Assembly: GCA_947447375.1 (NCBI GenBank)
Contig: CANFJB010000004.1
Coordinates: 120,136-184,135, forward strand
Direction of reading: 5' to 3'
Source of the DNA: Bacteroidota bacterium
GTDB taxonomy: Bacteria > Bacteroidota > Bacteroidia > Flavobacteriales > Flavobacteriaceae
DNA length: 64,000 bases
Positions 34,724-44,045 of this stretch are shown here, in pieces. Within the stretch, counting starts at the first letter, position 1. The number at the start of each line of letters is the position of its first letter. The translations under genes were made by a program, and so were the position numbers. The notes under the pieces are model-generated. The model was not told where the DNA came from. It saw only the letters and a list, made by a program, of their open reading frames with translations, and did no database searches.

Positions 34724-35497
34724 ATGACAGCAAACGAAATTAAATCTTTTCTTGACGAAAAAGTCGAATTGTATAACAATCCGAATTTTATTGAAAGTGA
34801 CCCCATTCAGATTCCGCATTTGTTTTCACAAAAAGAAGACATTGAAATTGCAGGGTTTTTAAGTGCAACTATTGCTTGGGGAAATCGGAAAATGATTATT
34901 AAAAATGCGCATCGAATGATGGATTTAATGGGAAATACACCATACGATTTTGTGATGTCGTATACCGAGAATGATTTGGAACGATTGGAATCTTTTGTCC
35001 ATAGAACTTATAATTGTTTGGATTTTCAGTATTTTATTACGAGTCTTAGAAACATCTATACAAACCATAACGGTTTAGAAGCTGTTTTTTACAAGGGACA
35101 ATTAAATAATGATTCAAGAGCGATGCAAACTTCCATTTCAGAGTTCAAAAAAGTGTTTTTCGAATTGCCACATTTAACAAGAACAGAAAAGCACATTTCA
35201 GATCCAATGTCAAATTCTGCGGCAAAAAGAATCAACATGTTTCTTCGTTGGATGATTCGCCAAGACTATAAAGGCGTCGATTTAGGAATTTGGAAATCGA
35301 TATCCCCATCCCGACTTTCTTGTCCTTTAGACGTTCATTCTGGAAATGTTGCTCGGAAATTAGGTCTTTTGCAAAGAACTCAAAATGATGGAAAAGCGCT
35401 ATTTGAACTCGATTCAAAACTTAGAATTTACGACCCTAAAGATCCTGTGAAATACGATTTTGCTTTATTTGGTTTGGGAGTCTTTGAGGGATTTTGA
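34724..35497 (+). CDS. TIGR02757 family protein
   Basis: 257 aa, soluble. It matches the TIGR02757 family of uncharacterised Bacteroidota proteins (IAGFLSATIAWGNRKMI, LRWMIRQDYKGVDLGIW, SPSRLSCPLDVHSGNVARKLG). The helical pattern and the late LSCPLDVH segment recall HhH-GPD DNA glycosylases. I cannot confirm enzymatic activity. 15 bp downstream of the LolD-like gene. Confidence 0.85.
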   Translation: MTANEIKSFLDEKVELYNNPNFIESDPIQIPHLFSQKEDIEIAGFLSATIAWGNRKMIIKNAHRMMDLMGNTPYDFVMSYTENDLERLESFVHRTYNCLDFQYFITSLRNIYTNHNGLEAVFYKGQLNNDSRAMQTSISEFKKVFFELPHLTRTEKHISDPMSNSAAKRINMFLRWMIRQDYKGVDLGIWKSISPSRLSCPLDVHSGNVARKLGLLQRTQNDGKALFELDSKLRIYDPKDPVKYDFALFGLGVFEGF

Positions 35498-35569
35498 TTT
35501 TTACTACCATTCGATAATAGCATTTTAAAAAAAATATCACAATTTTCAACTTTTGGATTTATAAAAACT

Positions 35570-35577
35570 TATTTTTG
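35570..35577 (+). promoter_or_regulatory. -7 promoter box for rlmD, 4 nt from the start codon
   Basis: TATTTTTG fits TAnnTTTG and ends 4 nt before the ATG at 35582, so the mRNA may be leaderless. Confidence 0.55.
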
Positions 35578-35581
35578 CGCT

Positions 35582-36994
35582 ATGGCAAGAAAAATCACAA
35601 ATAAAATCGTATTCGATCATATAAAAGTCCTTGATGCAGGTGCTAAAGGCGTTTCAGTTGCAAAAGCTCCTGATGGAAAAGTTATCTTTATTCCTAATGT
35701 TGTTCCTGGTGACGTAGTTGATATTCAAACATTAAAGAAAAGAAAAGCTTACTACGAAGGGAAAGCGGTGCGATTTCATGAGTTTTCAGAACACAGAATT
35801 GAGCCTATTTGTGAGCATTTTGGTGTTTGTGGTGGTTGCAAATGGCAAAATATGAAATACAGCCAACAATTATTCTACAAGCAAAATGAAGTTAAAAATC
35901 ATTTGCAGAGAATTGGAAAAATTGAACTTCCTGAATTTGAACCAATTTTAGGATCTGAAAAACAGTTTTTCTATAGAAATAAAATGGAATTTGGTTTTTC
36001 AAACAGCCGTTGGTTGACCCAAGATGAAATTGAAAGCCAAGACGATTTAGGAAATAGAAATGCACTTGGATTTCACATTCCAAAAATGTGGGATAAAATA
36101 TTGGATATCAATAAATGCCACCTTCAAGAAGATCCGTCGAATGCCATTCGTAACGAAATTAGAGATTTTGCTAACCTAAACAACCTGACTTTCTTTAATC
36201 CCAGAAGTCATGAAGGATTATTGAGAACGCTGATGTTAAGAACTGCATCTACAGGAGAAATCATGGTTTTAATTCAGTTTTTTGAAGATGACAAACAAAA
36301 TCGTGAATTACTATTAGACCATTTGTATGAAAAATTTCCTCAAATTACTTCATTACAATATGTAATTAACAGTAAAGCGAACGACACATTATACGATACA
36401 AATATAAAATTATACAAAGGACGAGACTACATTTTAGAAGAAATGGAAGGTTTGAAATTTAGCATTAATGCGAAATCATTTTACCAAACCAACTCTGACC
36501 AAGCCTATGAATTGTATAAAATAACGAGAGATTTTGCAGGATTAACTGGGAATGAAATTGTTTACGATTTATATACAGGAACAGGTACAATTGCTCAATT
36601 TGTATCTAAAAAAGCTAAAAAATTAATTGGTGTAGAAAGTGTTCCTGAAGCAATTGAAGATGCTAAAGCAAATGCCAAAAGAAACGAAATTACCAATTGT
36701 GAGTTCTTCGTTGGAGATATGAAAGTCGTTTTCAATGAAGCATTTATAGCGAAACACGGGAAACCAGATGTTATAATTACCGATCCACCAAGAGATGGAA
36801 TGCATAAAGATGTAATTGAACAAATCATGAAAATTGCACCTGAAAAAGTAGTTTATGTAAGTTGTAATTCGGCTACTCAAGCCAGAGATTTAGCTTTGAT
36901 GGACGAGAAATACAAGGTAACAAGAGTTCGACCAGTAGATATGTTTCCGCAAACCCACCACGTTGAAAATGTAGTGCTTTTAGAAAAACGATAG
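35582..36994 (+). CDS. rlmD: 23S rRNA (uracil-5-)-methyltransferase RlmD
   Basis: 470 aa. An N-terminal TRAM domain, a 4Fe-4S cluster motif (CEHFGVCGGCKW, about 79-90), Rossmann motif I (YDLYTGTGTIAQF) and catalytic VYVSCNSATQARDL (Cys nucleophile) identify RumA/RlmD-type m5U methyltransferases. Target U1939 is assumed from family. Confidence 0.93.
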   Translation: MARKITNKIVFDHIKVLDAGAKGVSVAKAPDGKVIFIPNVVPGDVVDIQTLKKRKAYYEGKAVRFHEFSEHRIEPICEHFGVCGGCKWQNMKYSQQLFYKQNEVKNHLQRIGKIELPEFEPILGSEKQFFYRNKMEFGFSNSRWLTQDEIESQDDLGNRNALGFHIPKMWDKILDINKCHLQEDPSNAIRNEIRDFANLNNLTFFNPRSHEGLLRTLMLRTASTGEIMVLIQFFEDDKQNRELLLDHLYEKFPQITSLQYVINSKANDTLYDTNIKLYKGRDYILEEMEGLKFSINAKSFYQTNSDQAYELYKITRDFAGLTGNEIVYDLYTGTGTIAQFVSKKAKKLIGVESVPEAIEDAKANAKRNEITNCEFFVGDMKVVFNEAFIAKHGKPDVIITDPPRDGMHKDVIEQIMKIAPEKVVYVSCNSATQARDLALMDEKYKVTRVRPVDMFPQTHHVENVVLLEKR

Positions 36995-36995
36995 G

Positions 36996-37664
36996 TTATT
37001 CTTTTACAATAACAATTGAAGCTTTAAAACCTGTGGATAGATTCCATTGATTCGCAGAAATTGACGCGCCTTTGTCATCAAAAACTTGGAATTCAGCTGT
37101 GTTTGGCCCAGAAGAACCTTGATTTATTGCTTCAATATCTATTTTATTAAAGCCGTTTTTAAGTGTGATTTCAAAGGTTTGATAAAAGCCTTCTAACAAT
37201 ACATTTTCCTGGATTATTAAATCATTTATGTAAATTCTAACGCGGTCACCATCAACAAATTGATTGTCACGACATAATATTTTAACAAATAAAGATTTGG
37301 TTTTAAAATCACCTAAATTCTGATTTCGTCTAAATTCTTGAGTTACCTCACCATCGCTATTTTTATTCAATTTCTCTTGATAAATAGCCCCTGGATTCAC
37401 AAAATCACTTTTCATTGTTAGGTCTATGGGTTTAGACCCTCCTATTTTTTGAAATATAATTTCAGGTTCTTTATTTACGGGAATATCTTTAAAATTGGGT
37501 GTTATCGGTGAAATCGGACTGAATTTTGAGGAAGGACTTTTGGATTTTGAAATTGGAGTATTCTTAATAGGTGAGATTTGCAAGGCTTTATTGCCATTAT
37601 CAAATTGAGAATAGCAAAGCAAATTAAAAAACAAAAACACCATTAAAGAAAATTTAATTTTCAT
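36996..37664 (-). CDS. Secreted hypothetical protein
   Basis: 222 aa from the ATG at 37664, which starts a clean signal peptide (MKIKFSLMVFLFFNLLCYSQ); the longer frame begins 63 bp earlier. A Ser/Pro/Lys-rich stretch (about 30-60) precedes a beta-rich domain with DGDRVRIYINDLIIQENVLL. I do not recognise a family with certainty. It starts opposite the aminotransferase region and ends 2 bp from the rlmD stop. Confidence 0.75.
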   Translation of the reverse strand: MKIKFSLMVFLFFNLLCYSQFDNGNKALQISPIKNTPISKSKSPSSKFSPISPITPNFKDIPVNKEPEIIFQKIGGSKPIDLTMKSDFVNPGAIYQEKLNKNSDGEVTQEFRRNQNLGDFKTKSLFVKILCRDNQFVDGDRVRIYINDLIIQENVLLEGFYQTFEITLKNGFNKIDIEAINQGSSGPNTAEFQVFDDKGASISANQWNLSTGFKASIVIVKE

Positions 37665-37760
37665 AGTAAACGTCCAAATCATTAATTTTGATAAAAATAA
37701 ATAAAAAAACTTCGTTAATAAATACATTAACGAAGTTTTAGTATTATTTAGGATTGAATT

Positions 37761-38954
37761 CTATTTTGAATTGTATACAGCAATAGCGTCTTTTAATATT
37801 TCTACAGAGCGAATTAGGTCTTTTTTATTCAAAACATAAGCAATTCTAACTTCATTTAACCCAACACCTGGCGTAGAATAAAATCCTGCAGCTGGAGCAA
37901 CCATCACGGTTTCTTTGTCTAAATCATACGATTCCAACATCCATTGTGCAAAATTATCGGCATTGTCAATTGGCAATTGCGCAATACAATAAAAAGCACC
38001 TTTTGGTTTGCTCACCACTACTCCATCGATCTTATTTAATTCTTCAACCAAAGTATCGCGACGACTTCTATATTCTGAAATTACCTCATCAAAATAACTT
38101 TGAGGCGTGTCTAAAGCTGCTTCACTGGCAATTTGTTCGAATGTTGGCGGACTCAATCTTGCTTGAGCAAATTTCATTGCCGTTGCCATTAATTCTTTAT
38201 TTTTTGAAACAATGCAACCAATTCTTGCGCCACACATACTGTATCTTTTTGAAACGGAATCAATCATAATGGCATTTTCTTCTAATCCAGGAATATTCAT
38301 CACGGAATAATGTATGTCACCATCATAGGTGAATTCTCTGTAAACTTCATCTGAAATTAAAAATAAATCGTGCTTCTTAACTAAAGCTGCCAATTGCATA
38401 ATCTCTTCCTTAGAATACAAATAACCGGTTGGATTTCCGGGATTACAAATTAATATTGCCTTAGTTTTTGGAGTAATTAATTTTTCAAAATCTGCAATTG
38501 GAGGTAAAGCAAATCCAGTTTCGATTGTCGAAATTACAGGAACAACTTTCACTCCTGAAGCAGTTGAAAAACCATTGTAATTTGCATAAAATGGCTCAGG
38601 AATAATCACCTCATCACCAAAATCCATTGTACTTCCCATAGCAAATAGCAACGCTTCTGATCCACCAGTTGTTATAATTATATCGGCAACATCAATTGGT
38701 AAACCTATATTTTTATAAAATTGAGACAACTTTGTTCTATAACTTTCAAATCCTGCTGAATGACTGTACTCTAAAATCTTAATATCAAGATTTTTTATAG
38801 AATTCATAGCCACTTCAGGCGTTTTAATATCTGGTTGACCAATGTTTAAATGGTACACTTTGTGACCTTTCTTTTTCGCAATTTCCGCATAGGGCACCAA
38901 TTTACGAATTGGTGATTCCGGCATTTGAATTCCTTTATTTGAAACTTTAGGCAT
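37761..38954 (-). CDS. Pyridoxal-phosphate aminotransferase, class I/II
   Basis: 397 aa from the ATG at 38954; upstream in-frame codons look like leader. Aspartate/aromatic aminotransferase fold: NPGNPTGYLYSKEE, SDEVYREFTYDG, the PLP lysine in DSVSKRYSMCGARIG, and RIAYV near the end. The exact amino acid is not determinable; the family in flavobacteria is usually called aspartate aminotransferase. Confidence 0.92.
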   Translation of the reverse strand: MPKVSNKGIQMPESPIRKLVPYAEIAKKKGHKVYHLNIGQPDIKTPEVAMNSIKNLDIKILEYSHSAGFESYRTKLSQFYKNIGLPIDVADIIITTGGSEALLFAMGSTMDFGDEVIIPEPFYANYNGFSTASGVKVVPVISTIETGFALPPIADFEKLITPKTKAILICNPGNPTGYLYSKEEIMQLAALVKKHDLFLISDEVYREFTYDGDIHYSVMNIPGLEENAIMIDSVSKRYSMCGARIGCIVSKNKELMATAMKFAQARLSPPTFEQIASEAALDTPQSYFDEVISEYRSRRDTLVEELNKIDGVVVSKPKGAFYCIAQLPIDNADNFAQWMLESYDLDKETVMVAPAAGFYSTPGVGLNEVRIAYVLNKKDLIRSVEILKDAIAVYNSK

Positions 38955-39029
38955 AATAGTTAGTTTTGAAATGCAAATTTGCAATAATTATTTTAAAATA
39001 GTAACCATTTATCCAATCTTTATATAAAA

Positions 39030-39053
39030 AAAGCGCCTCGATTGAAGCGCTTT
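39030..39053 (-). terminator. Terminator after DUF1573 gene
   Basis: AAAGCGC / GCGCTTT stem with a 10-nt loop and a T-run on the minus strand (the A-run at 39024-39032), 19 bp after the stop of the DUF1573 gene. Confidence 0.75.
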
Positions 39054-39071
39054 AATTTATTATTTAAATTG

Positions 39072-39506
39072 TTATTGACTTGGTAATGCTTTTTTCTTTT
39101 CTAAGACATTAACTTCCGGTTTTACAATTACTTCTCCTTTAATTTTCAGTGCAATTTTTCCACCTTCTACATTAATTGCATTCGATTCAACCGTAATTGT
39201 TTTACGAATTGGTCCCGGATTCATATTGTATCTAACATCTATTTTTCCAGTCATACCAGGCATAATCGGTTCTGTAGGTTTGGTTGGAACGGTACATCCA
39301 CACGTTGACTGTACATTTGAAATGATTAATGGGGCATCGCCAGTGTTTTTAAATTCAAATGTGCGAAGTCCACTGTCTGAATCTTTGCTGACAGTTCCAT
39401 AATCAATGGTATTGTCTTTATTTAAAAATTCAATTTTAGCACCACTCTGAGCAAATCCAATTGTGGTAAAGGCAATAAAGGCTAATAGTAAGATTGTTTT
39501 TTTCAT
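39072..39506 (-). CDS. DUF1573 family secreted protein
   Basis: 144 aa. Signal peptide (about 1-19), then an immunoglobulin-like DUF1573 domain with FEFKNTGDAPLIISNVQSTC and the CGC pair of STCGCTVP, and a short basic tail. Function unknown; the family is abundant in Bacteroidota, often surface-linked. Confidence 0.9.
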   Translation of the reverse strand: MKKTILLLAFIAFTTIGFAQSGAKIEFLNKDNTIDYGTVSKDSDSGLRTFEFKNTGDAPLIISNVQSTCGCTVPTKPTEPIMPGMTGKIDVRYNMNPGPIRKTITVESNAINVEGGKIALKIKGEVIVKPEVNVLEKKKALPSQ

Positions 39507-39679
39507 CTAATCAGTATTAAATTAGTACAAGTAAATGTACTTTCTTTTATTTAATAACACAAATTTTTATTTCCCTTTTTATAGTGTGTATAATTATTTA
39601 CTTTTGTAGCAATTACAAAAAACAGACCAATTTGTATTTTCCATTATTTTGGAGCGACTATTTTGGCTTTTTCAGTAAT

Positions 39680-39756
39680 TCATTTTCCTGCTGTTCGTTT
39701 CAATATTCGCTAAAAAGCGAATTATTTTCTCTACCATCAGGGCTACTATTTTAATC
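39680..39756. repeat. Dispersed intergenic repeat, family 2 (copy 3)
   Basis: TTTTCCTGCTGTTCGTTTCAA, a hairpin ATTCGCT-AAAA-AGCGAAT (39705-39722), then TTCTCTACCATCAGGGCTA: minus orientation. The 307-bp gap between the DUF1573 gene and valS holds this and AT-rich promoter-like sequence; I see no gene. Confidence 0.72.
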
Positions 39757-39813
39757 ATTTTTTTGCTTGGAATAGTTTTTAAAAAATTTTAGAAATAACG
39801 AATACCTATTATA

Positions 39814-42447
39814 ATGACGATTCCATCGCAATTTGACGCAAAAACCATCGAAGATAAGTGGTACGATTACTGGATGAAAAACAACTATTTTCATTCTACA
39901 CCCGACCATAGAACTCCTTATACAATTGTTATTCCACCTCCCAATGTTACTGGGGTGCTTCACATGGGTCACATGCTAAACAATACTATTCAAGACGTAT
40001 TAATCCGTAGAGCAAGACTTAAAGGATTTAACGCTTGCTGGGTGCCAGGAACCGATCATGCATCAATTGCTACCGAAGCGAAAGTAGTTGCAAAACTAAA
40101 AGCCGAGGGAATTAATAAAGACGATTTGACACGTCAAGAATTTTTAGCTCACGCTTGGGAATGGACCGATAAATATGGAGGAGTAATCCTAGATCAATTA
40201 AAAAAATTAGGAGCATCTTGCGATTGGGAGAGAACAAAATTTACGATGGATCCTGACATGTCAGCTTCTGTAATTCGTTCTTTTGTCGATTTACATAAAA
40301 AAGGCCTAATCTATCGTGGTTTCAGAATGGTAAATTGGGATCCCGAAGCAAAAACCACACTTTCTGATGAAGAGGTTATCTTTGAAGAACAACAAGGGAA
40401 ATTATTTTACATAAAATACAAAATTCAAGGAAGCACTGATTTTGTTACCGTTGCTACAACCCGACCAGAAACTATATTTGGAGATTCCGCAATTTGCATC
40501 AATCCAAATGACGAACGATTCTTTCACTTAAAAGGTAAGCACGCTATTGTACCTATTTGCGGAAGGGTAATTCCAATTATCCAAGACGAATATGTAGACG
40601 TTGAATTTGGAACTGGTTGCTTGAAAGTTACTCCAGCTCACGATACAAATGATAAAACTTTAGGCGAAAAGCACCAACTTGAAATTATCGATATTTTCAA
40701 TGAAGATGCGAGTTTGAATAGTTATGGATTGCATTACCAAGGCAAAGATCGATTTGTAGTACGTGATGAAATTGCTAAAGAATTAGCTACAATTGGTAAC
40801 TTGGTTAAAGTGGAAAACCACTTAAATAAAGTGGGAACTTCTGAAAGAACAAAAGCCGTTATTGAACCAAGATTGTCAGATCAGTGGTTTTTAAAAATGG
40901 AAGACTTAGTGAAACCAGCAATTAAATCGGTATTAGTTGATGGAGAAATAAAATTGCATCCGGCTCGTTTCAATAATACGTATGCGCATTGGTTGAATAA
41001 CATTCGGGATTGGAATATTTCTCGTCAATTGTGGTGGGGACAGCAAATCCCTGCCTATTATTATGGTGATGGGAAAGAAGATTATGTTGTTACTGAATCT
41101 ATTGAGGAAGCATTGGTTCTAGCCAAAGAAAAAACGAATAACAACCTATTAACTATTGAAAACCTAACTCAAGATAAAGATGCTTTAGATACTTGGTTCT
41201 CTTCATGGCTTTGGCCAATGTCCGTATTTGGTGGAATCATGAATCCTGAAAGTGAGGATTTTAAATATTATTATCCAACAAACGACTTAGTTACCGGACC
41301 CGATATTTTGTTCTTTTGGGTAGCAAGAATGATTATTGCAGGTTATGAATATACTGGTAAAAAACCTTTTACAAACGTTTATTTAACTGGATTAGTTCGT
41401 GACAAACAACGCCGTAAAATGTCTAAATCATTAGGAAACTCTCCTGATCCTTTGGATTTAATCGATAAATTTGGTGCCGATGGTGTGCGTGTAGGATTAC
41501 TTTTAAGCGCCTCTGCTGGAAACGACATCATGTTTGATGAAGAACTTTGCAACCAAGGAAAAGCATTTACCAATAAAATTTGGAACGCTTTAAAATTGAT
41601 AAAAGGTTGGGAGGTTTCTGATACTATTCCACAACCAGAATCTTCGAAAGTGGCAATCGAATGGTACGAAGCAAAATTGCAACAAACTTTAGTAGAAATC
41701 GAAGATAATTTTGAAAAATACAGAATTTCTGACGCCTTAATGGGTATTTACAAATTGGTTTGGGACGATTTCTGCTCGTGGTTTCTTGAGATGATAAAAC
41801 CCGCTTATCAAGCGCCAATTGATAAAATTACTTTTGATAAAGCCATTGAAATGCTGGAAAGTAATTTGAAATTATTGCATCCTTTTATGCCGTTTCTAAC
41901 TGAAGAAATTTGGCATTATACTGCAGAAAGAACTCCTGAAGAAGCGCTAATTGTTTCAACTTGGCCAACATTAAAACCATTTAATGCCAATTTGATTTCT
42001 GAATTTGAAAACACAATGGAAGTAATCTCAGGAATTAGAACCATTAGAAAAGATAAAAACATACCTTTTAAAGATAGTATTGAATTTAAAATAGTGAACA
42101 ATGACAACGTTTCTAATTATTTTGATTCAGTTGTAACCAAATTAGGTAATATTTCTTCATTGGAATATGTTTCTGAAAAAGTAGATGGTGCTTTATCATT
42201 TAGAGTAAAATCGAATGAGTATTTTATACCAATTTCAGGTAATATTAACGTAGAAGAAGAAATTTCGAAATTGACCGAAGAGTTAAAATACATTCAAGGA
42301 TTTTTGAAATCGGTACAAGCAAAATTGTCAAATGAAAAATTTGTAAATGGCGCTCCCGAGAAGGTATTGGCAAACGAAAAACAAAAAGAAGCCGATGCAT
42401 TAGCAAAAATCGCAACAATAGAACAAAGCTTAGCAAGTTTAAAATAA
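39814..42447 (+). CDS. valS: Valine--tRNA ligase
   Basis: 877 aa. Class I synthetase with PPPNVTGVLHMGH (HIGH motif, about 44-56) and KMSKSLGNSPDP (KMSKS, about 532-543), an editing domain between them (TTRPETIFGD) and a C-terminal coiled coil (LTEELKYIQGFLKSVQAKLS) specific to ValRS. Monocistronic with a strong terminator. Confidence 0.98.
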   Translation: MTIPSQFDAKTIEDKWYDYWMKNNYFHSTPDHRTPYTIVIPPPNVTGVLHMGHMLNNTIQDVLIRRARLKGFNACWVPGTDHASIATEAKVVAKLKAEGINKDDLTRQEFLAHAWEWTDKYGGVILDQLKKLGASCDWERTKFTMDPDMSASVIRSFVDLHKKGLIYRGFRMVNWDPEAKTTLSDEEVIFEEQQGKLFYIKYKIQGSTDFVTVATTRPETIFGDSAICINPNDERFFHLKGKHAIVPICGRVIPIIQDEYVDVEFGTGCLKVTPAHDTNDKTLGEKHQLEIIDIFNEDASLNSYGLHYQGKDRFVVRDEIAKELATIGNLVKVENHLNKVGTSERTKAVIEPRLSDQWFLKMEDLVKPAIKSVLVDGEIKLHPARFNNTYAHWLNNIRDWNISRQLWWGQQIPAYYYGDGKEDYVVTESIEEALVLAKEKTNNNLLTIENLTQDKDALDTWFSSWLWPMSVFGGIMNPESEDFKYYYPTNDLVTGPDILFFWVARMIIAGYEYTGKKPFTNVYLTGLVRDKQRRKMSKSLGNSPDPLDLIDKFGADGVRVGLLLSASAGNDIMFDEELCNQGKAFTNKIWNALKLIKGWEVSDTIPQPESSKVAIEWYEAKLQQTLVEIEDNFEKYRISDALMGIYKLVWDDFCSWFLEMIKPAYQAPIDKITFDKAIEMLESNLKLLHPFMPFLTEEIWHYTAERTPEEALIVSTWPTLKPFNANLISEFENTMEVISGIRTIRKDKNIPFKDSIEFKIVNNDNVSNYFDSVVTKLGNISSLEYVSEKVDGALSFRVKSNEYFIPISGNINVEEEISKLTEELKYIQGFLKSVQAKLSNEKFVNGAPEKVLANEKQKEADALAKIATIEQSLASLK

Positions 42448-42450
42448 ATA

Positions 42451-42474
42451 AAAAGCCTCAATTATGAGGCTTTT
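42451..42474. terminator. Bidirectional terminator shared by valS and DUF6787 gene
   Basis: 10-bp perfect stem AAAAGCCTCA / TGAGGCTTTT with an ATTA loop. The stop codon of the minus-strand gene (42462-42464) lies in the loop, so the terminator overlaps its coding end. Confidence 0.9.
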
Positions 42475-42776
42475 TTGTTGAATATAAATCCCAGTCCGAT
42501 TTTTGCTAACATTCTTTTTCCAAAAGGAAAGAAAAACTTTGATTGCCCAAATAAATAGCCAAAACCCATTAATAAAAAGGGATAAATTGGTAAAACTAAA
42601 ACTAATAAAATCATGTAATAAATCAACCAATGTGTATTATCATCAGTAATACCAATTGCATTAATTAAATAGTTTGAAATTCGGGCAGATAAAGAACCGT
42701 TGATTGCAAACACAACTATTATCAATAGTAATTGATAAATTGTGGTAATTCCCCAGCGTTCTTTTAACTTTTTCAT
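42462..42776 (-). CDS. DUF6787 family membrane protein
   Basis: 104 aa with two to three membrane helices (about 13-30 and 50-75). The start KLKERWGITTIYQLLLIIVV and end FPFGKRMLAKIGL match the flavobacterial DUF6787 family. Function unknown. Its last codons form one arm of the valS terminator. Confidence 0.82.
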   Translation of the reverse strand: MKKLKERWGITTIYQLLLIIVVFAINGSLSARISNYLINAIGITDDNTHWLIYYMILLVLVLPIYPFLLMGFGYLFGQSKFFFPFGKRMLAKIGLGFIFNKKAS

Positions 42777-42841
42777 ATCCTTAATTAGATTATCAAATTT
42801 ACAAAATTAATTGTCAAATAATCAGCTTAATAAAGCAAAAA

Positions 42842-42868
42842 AAATGCACCTCTATTTGAGATGCATTC
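42842..42868 (-). terminator. Terminator after serA
   Basis: Stem AATGCA-CTC / GAG-TGCATT with small internal bulges, A-run on the plus strand (T-run for minus transcripts), 23 bp after the serA stop. Confidence 0.7.
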
Positions 42869-42890
42869 CATTAACTTATAAAAGAAAATA

Positions 42891-43844
42891 TTAATTTTTC
42901 AATATACTGATTATTTGCGAAGCCAATTCTGTTCCAATTCTATCTTGTGCTTCCAATGTTGCAGCTCCGATGTGAGGAGTTAATGATATTTTTTGGTTCA
43001 TTAAAATGGTAATTTCTGGATTTGGTTCGTTTTCAAAAACGTCTAATCCTGCGAATAAAACTTTACCGCTATCTAGCGCTTTTACTAAAGCAACTTCGTC
43101 AATTACTCCACCACGAGCGCAATTTACAATTCCAACTCCAGGTTTCATAGTTTCTAATTCTGCTTCGCCGATGATGTAACCGTTTTGAGCAGGAACGTGA
43201 AGGGTAATAAAATCAGCTTCTTTGAATAAGGATTCTAAAGATTGTGTTTTTATTGTTGTAGTGATCGATTGTCCGTCAAAAAACGCCACTTTTACATCTA
43301 CTTTTTCAATAAAACTATCGCTTGCAATCACTTTCATTCCAAGGCCCAAAGCCATTTTTGCAGTTGCTTGTCCGATTCTTCCGATTCCAACAATACCAAG
43401 CGTTTTTCCTCTTAATTCCACTCCATTTGCATACGCTTTCTTAAGGCCTTCGAAATTTGAATCTCCTTCAAGTGGCATATTTCTATTGGAATCATGTAAA
43501 AAACGAACTCCTGAAAATAGATGAGCAAATACTAATTCCGCAACCGATTCAGATGAAGATGCCGGCGTGTTAATTACGCTAATACCTTTGCTTTTAGCAT
43601 ATTCAACGTCGATATTGTCCATACCAACTCCACCTCTACCGATAATTTTTAATCCTGGACAAGCATCAATAATATCTTTTCTAACTTTAGTTGCGCTTCG
43701 AACTAAAACAACACTCACATTGTTTTCGTTTACGTAATTGGCAACTTGCTCTTGAGCCACTTTTGTTGTAATTACTTCAAAACCCCCTTTTTCTAAAGCT
43801 ATAATTCCACTTTTTGAAATTCCATCGTTTGCTAAAACCTTCAT
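42891..43844 (-). CDS. serA: D-3-phosphoglycerate dehydrogenase
   Basis: 317 aa, the short form without the C-terminal ACT domain, so no serine feedback site is expected. NAD fold GIVGIGRIGQATAKMALGLG (about 150-169), catalytic RGGVIDE and HIGAATLEAQ (about 289-298). It opens serine synthesis from 3-phosphoglycerate and lies with serC on the same strand. Confidence 0.93.
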   Translation of the reverse strand: MKVLANDGISKSGIIALEKGGFEVITTKVAQEQVANYVNENNVSVVLVRSATKVRKDIIDACPGLKIIGRGGVGMDNIDVEYAKSKGISVINTPASSSESVAELVFAHLFSGVRFLHDSNRNMPLEGDSNFEGLKKAYANGVELRGKTLGIVGIGRIGQATAKMALGLGMKVIASDSFIEKVDVKVAFFDGQSITTTIKTQSLESLFKEADFITLHVPAQNGYIIGEAELETMKPGVGIVNCARGGVIDEVALVKALDSGKVLFAGLDVFENEPNPEITILMNQKISLTPHIGAATLEAQDRIGTELASQIISILKN

Positions 43845-43854
43845 AGTATTTTTA

Positions 43855-44045
43855 TTTGTTGATACGGTTATTTGTTGATTAGGTTATTTGTTGAATCGGT
43901 TATTCGGTTATTCGGTTATTTGATGAATCGAAAATCAAGTTAACAAAAGAATTTAACAATGAAATTGTAAGCATTAAATTCTTACGATTAAACGATTAAA
44001 CTCTTACCGATTAAACACTTTAACAATTAACCGATTAAACTTTTC
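43855..44045. repeat. Low-complexity tract between serC and serA
   Basis: Repeated GGTTATTTGTTGA/TCGGTTATTCGGTTA units followed by CGATTAAAC/CCGATTAAAC units. They are related as a loose inverted pair. No gene or clear signal; the tract separates serC from serA. Confidence 0.7.
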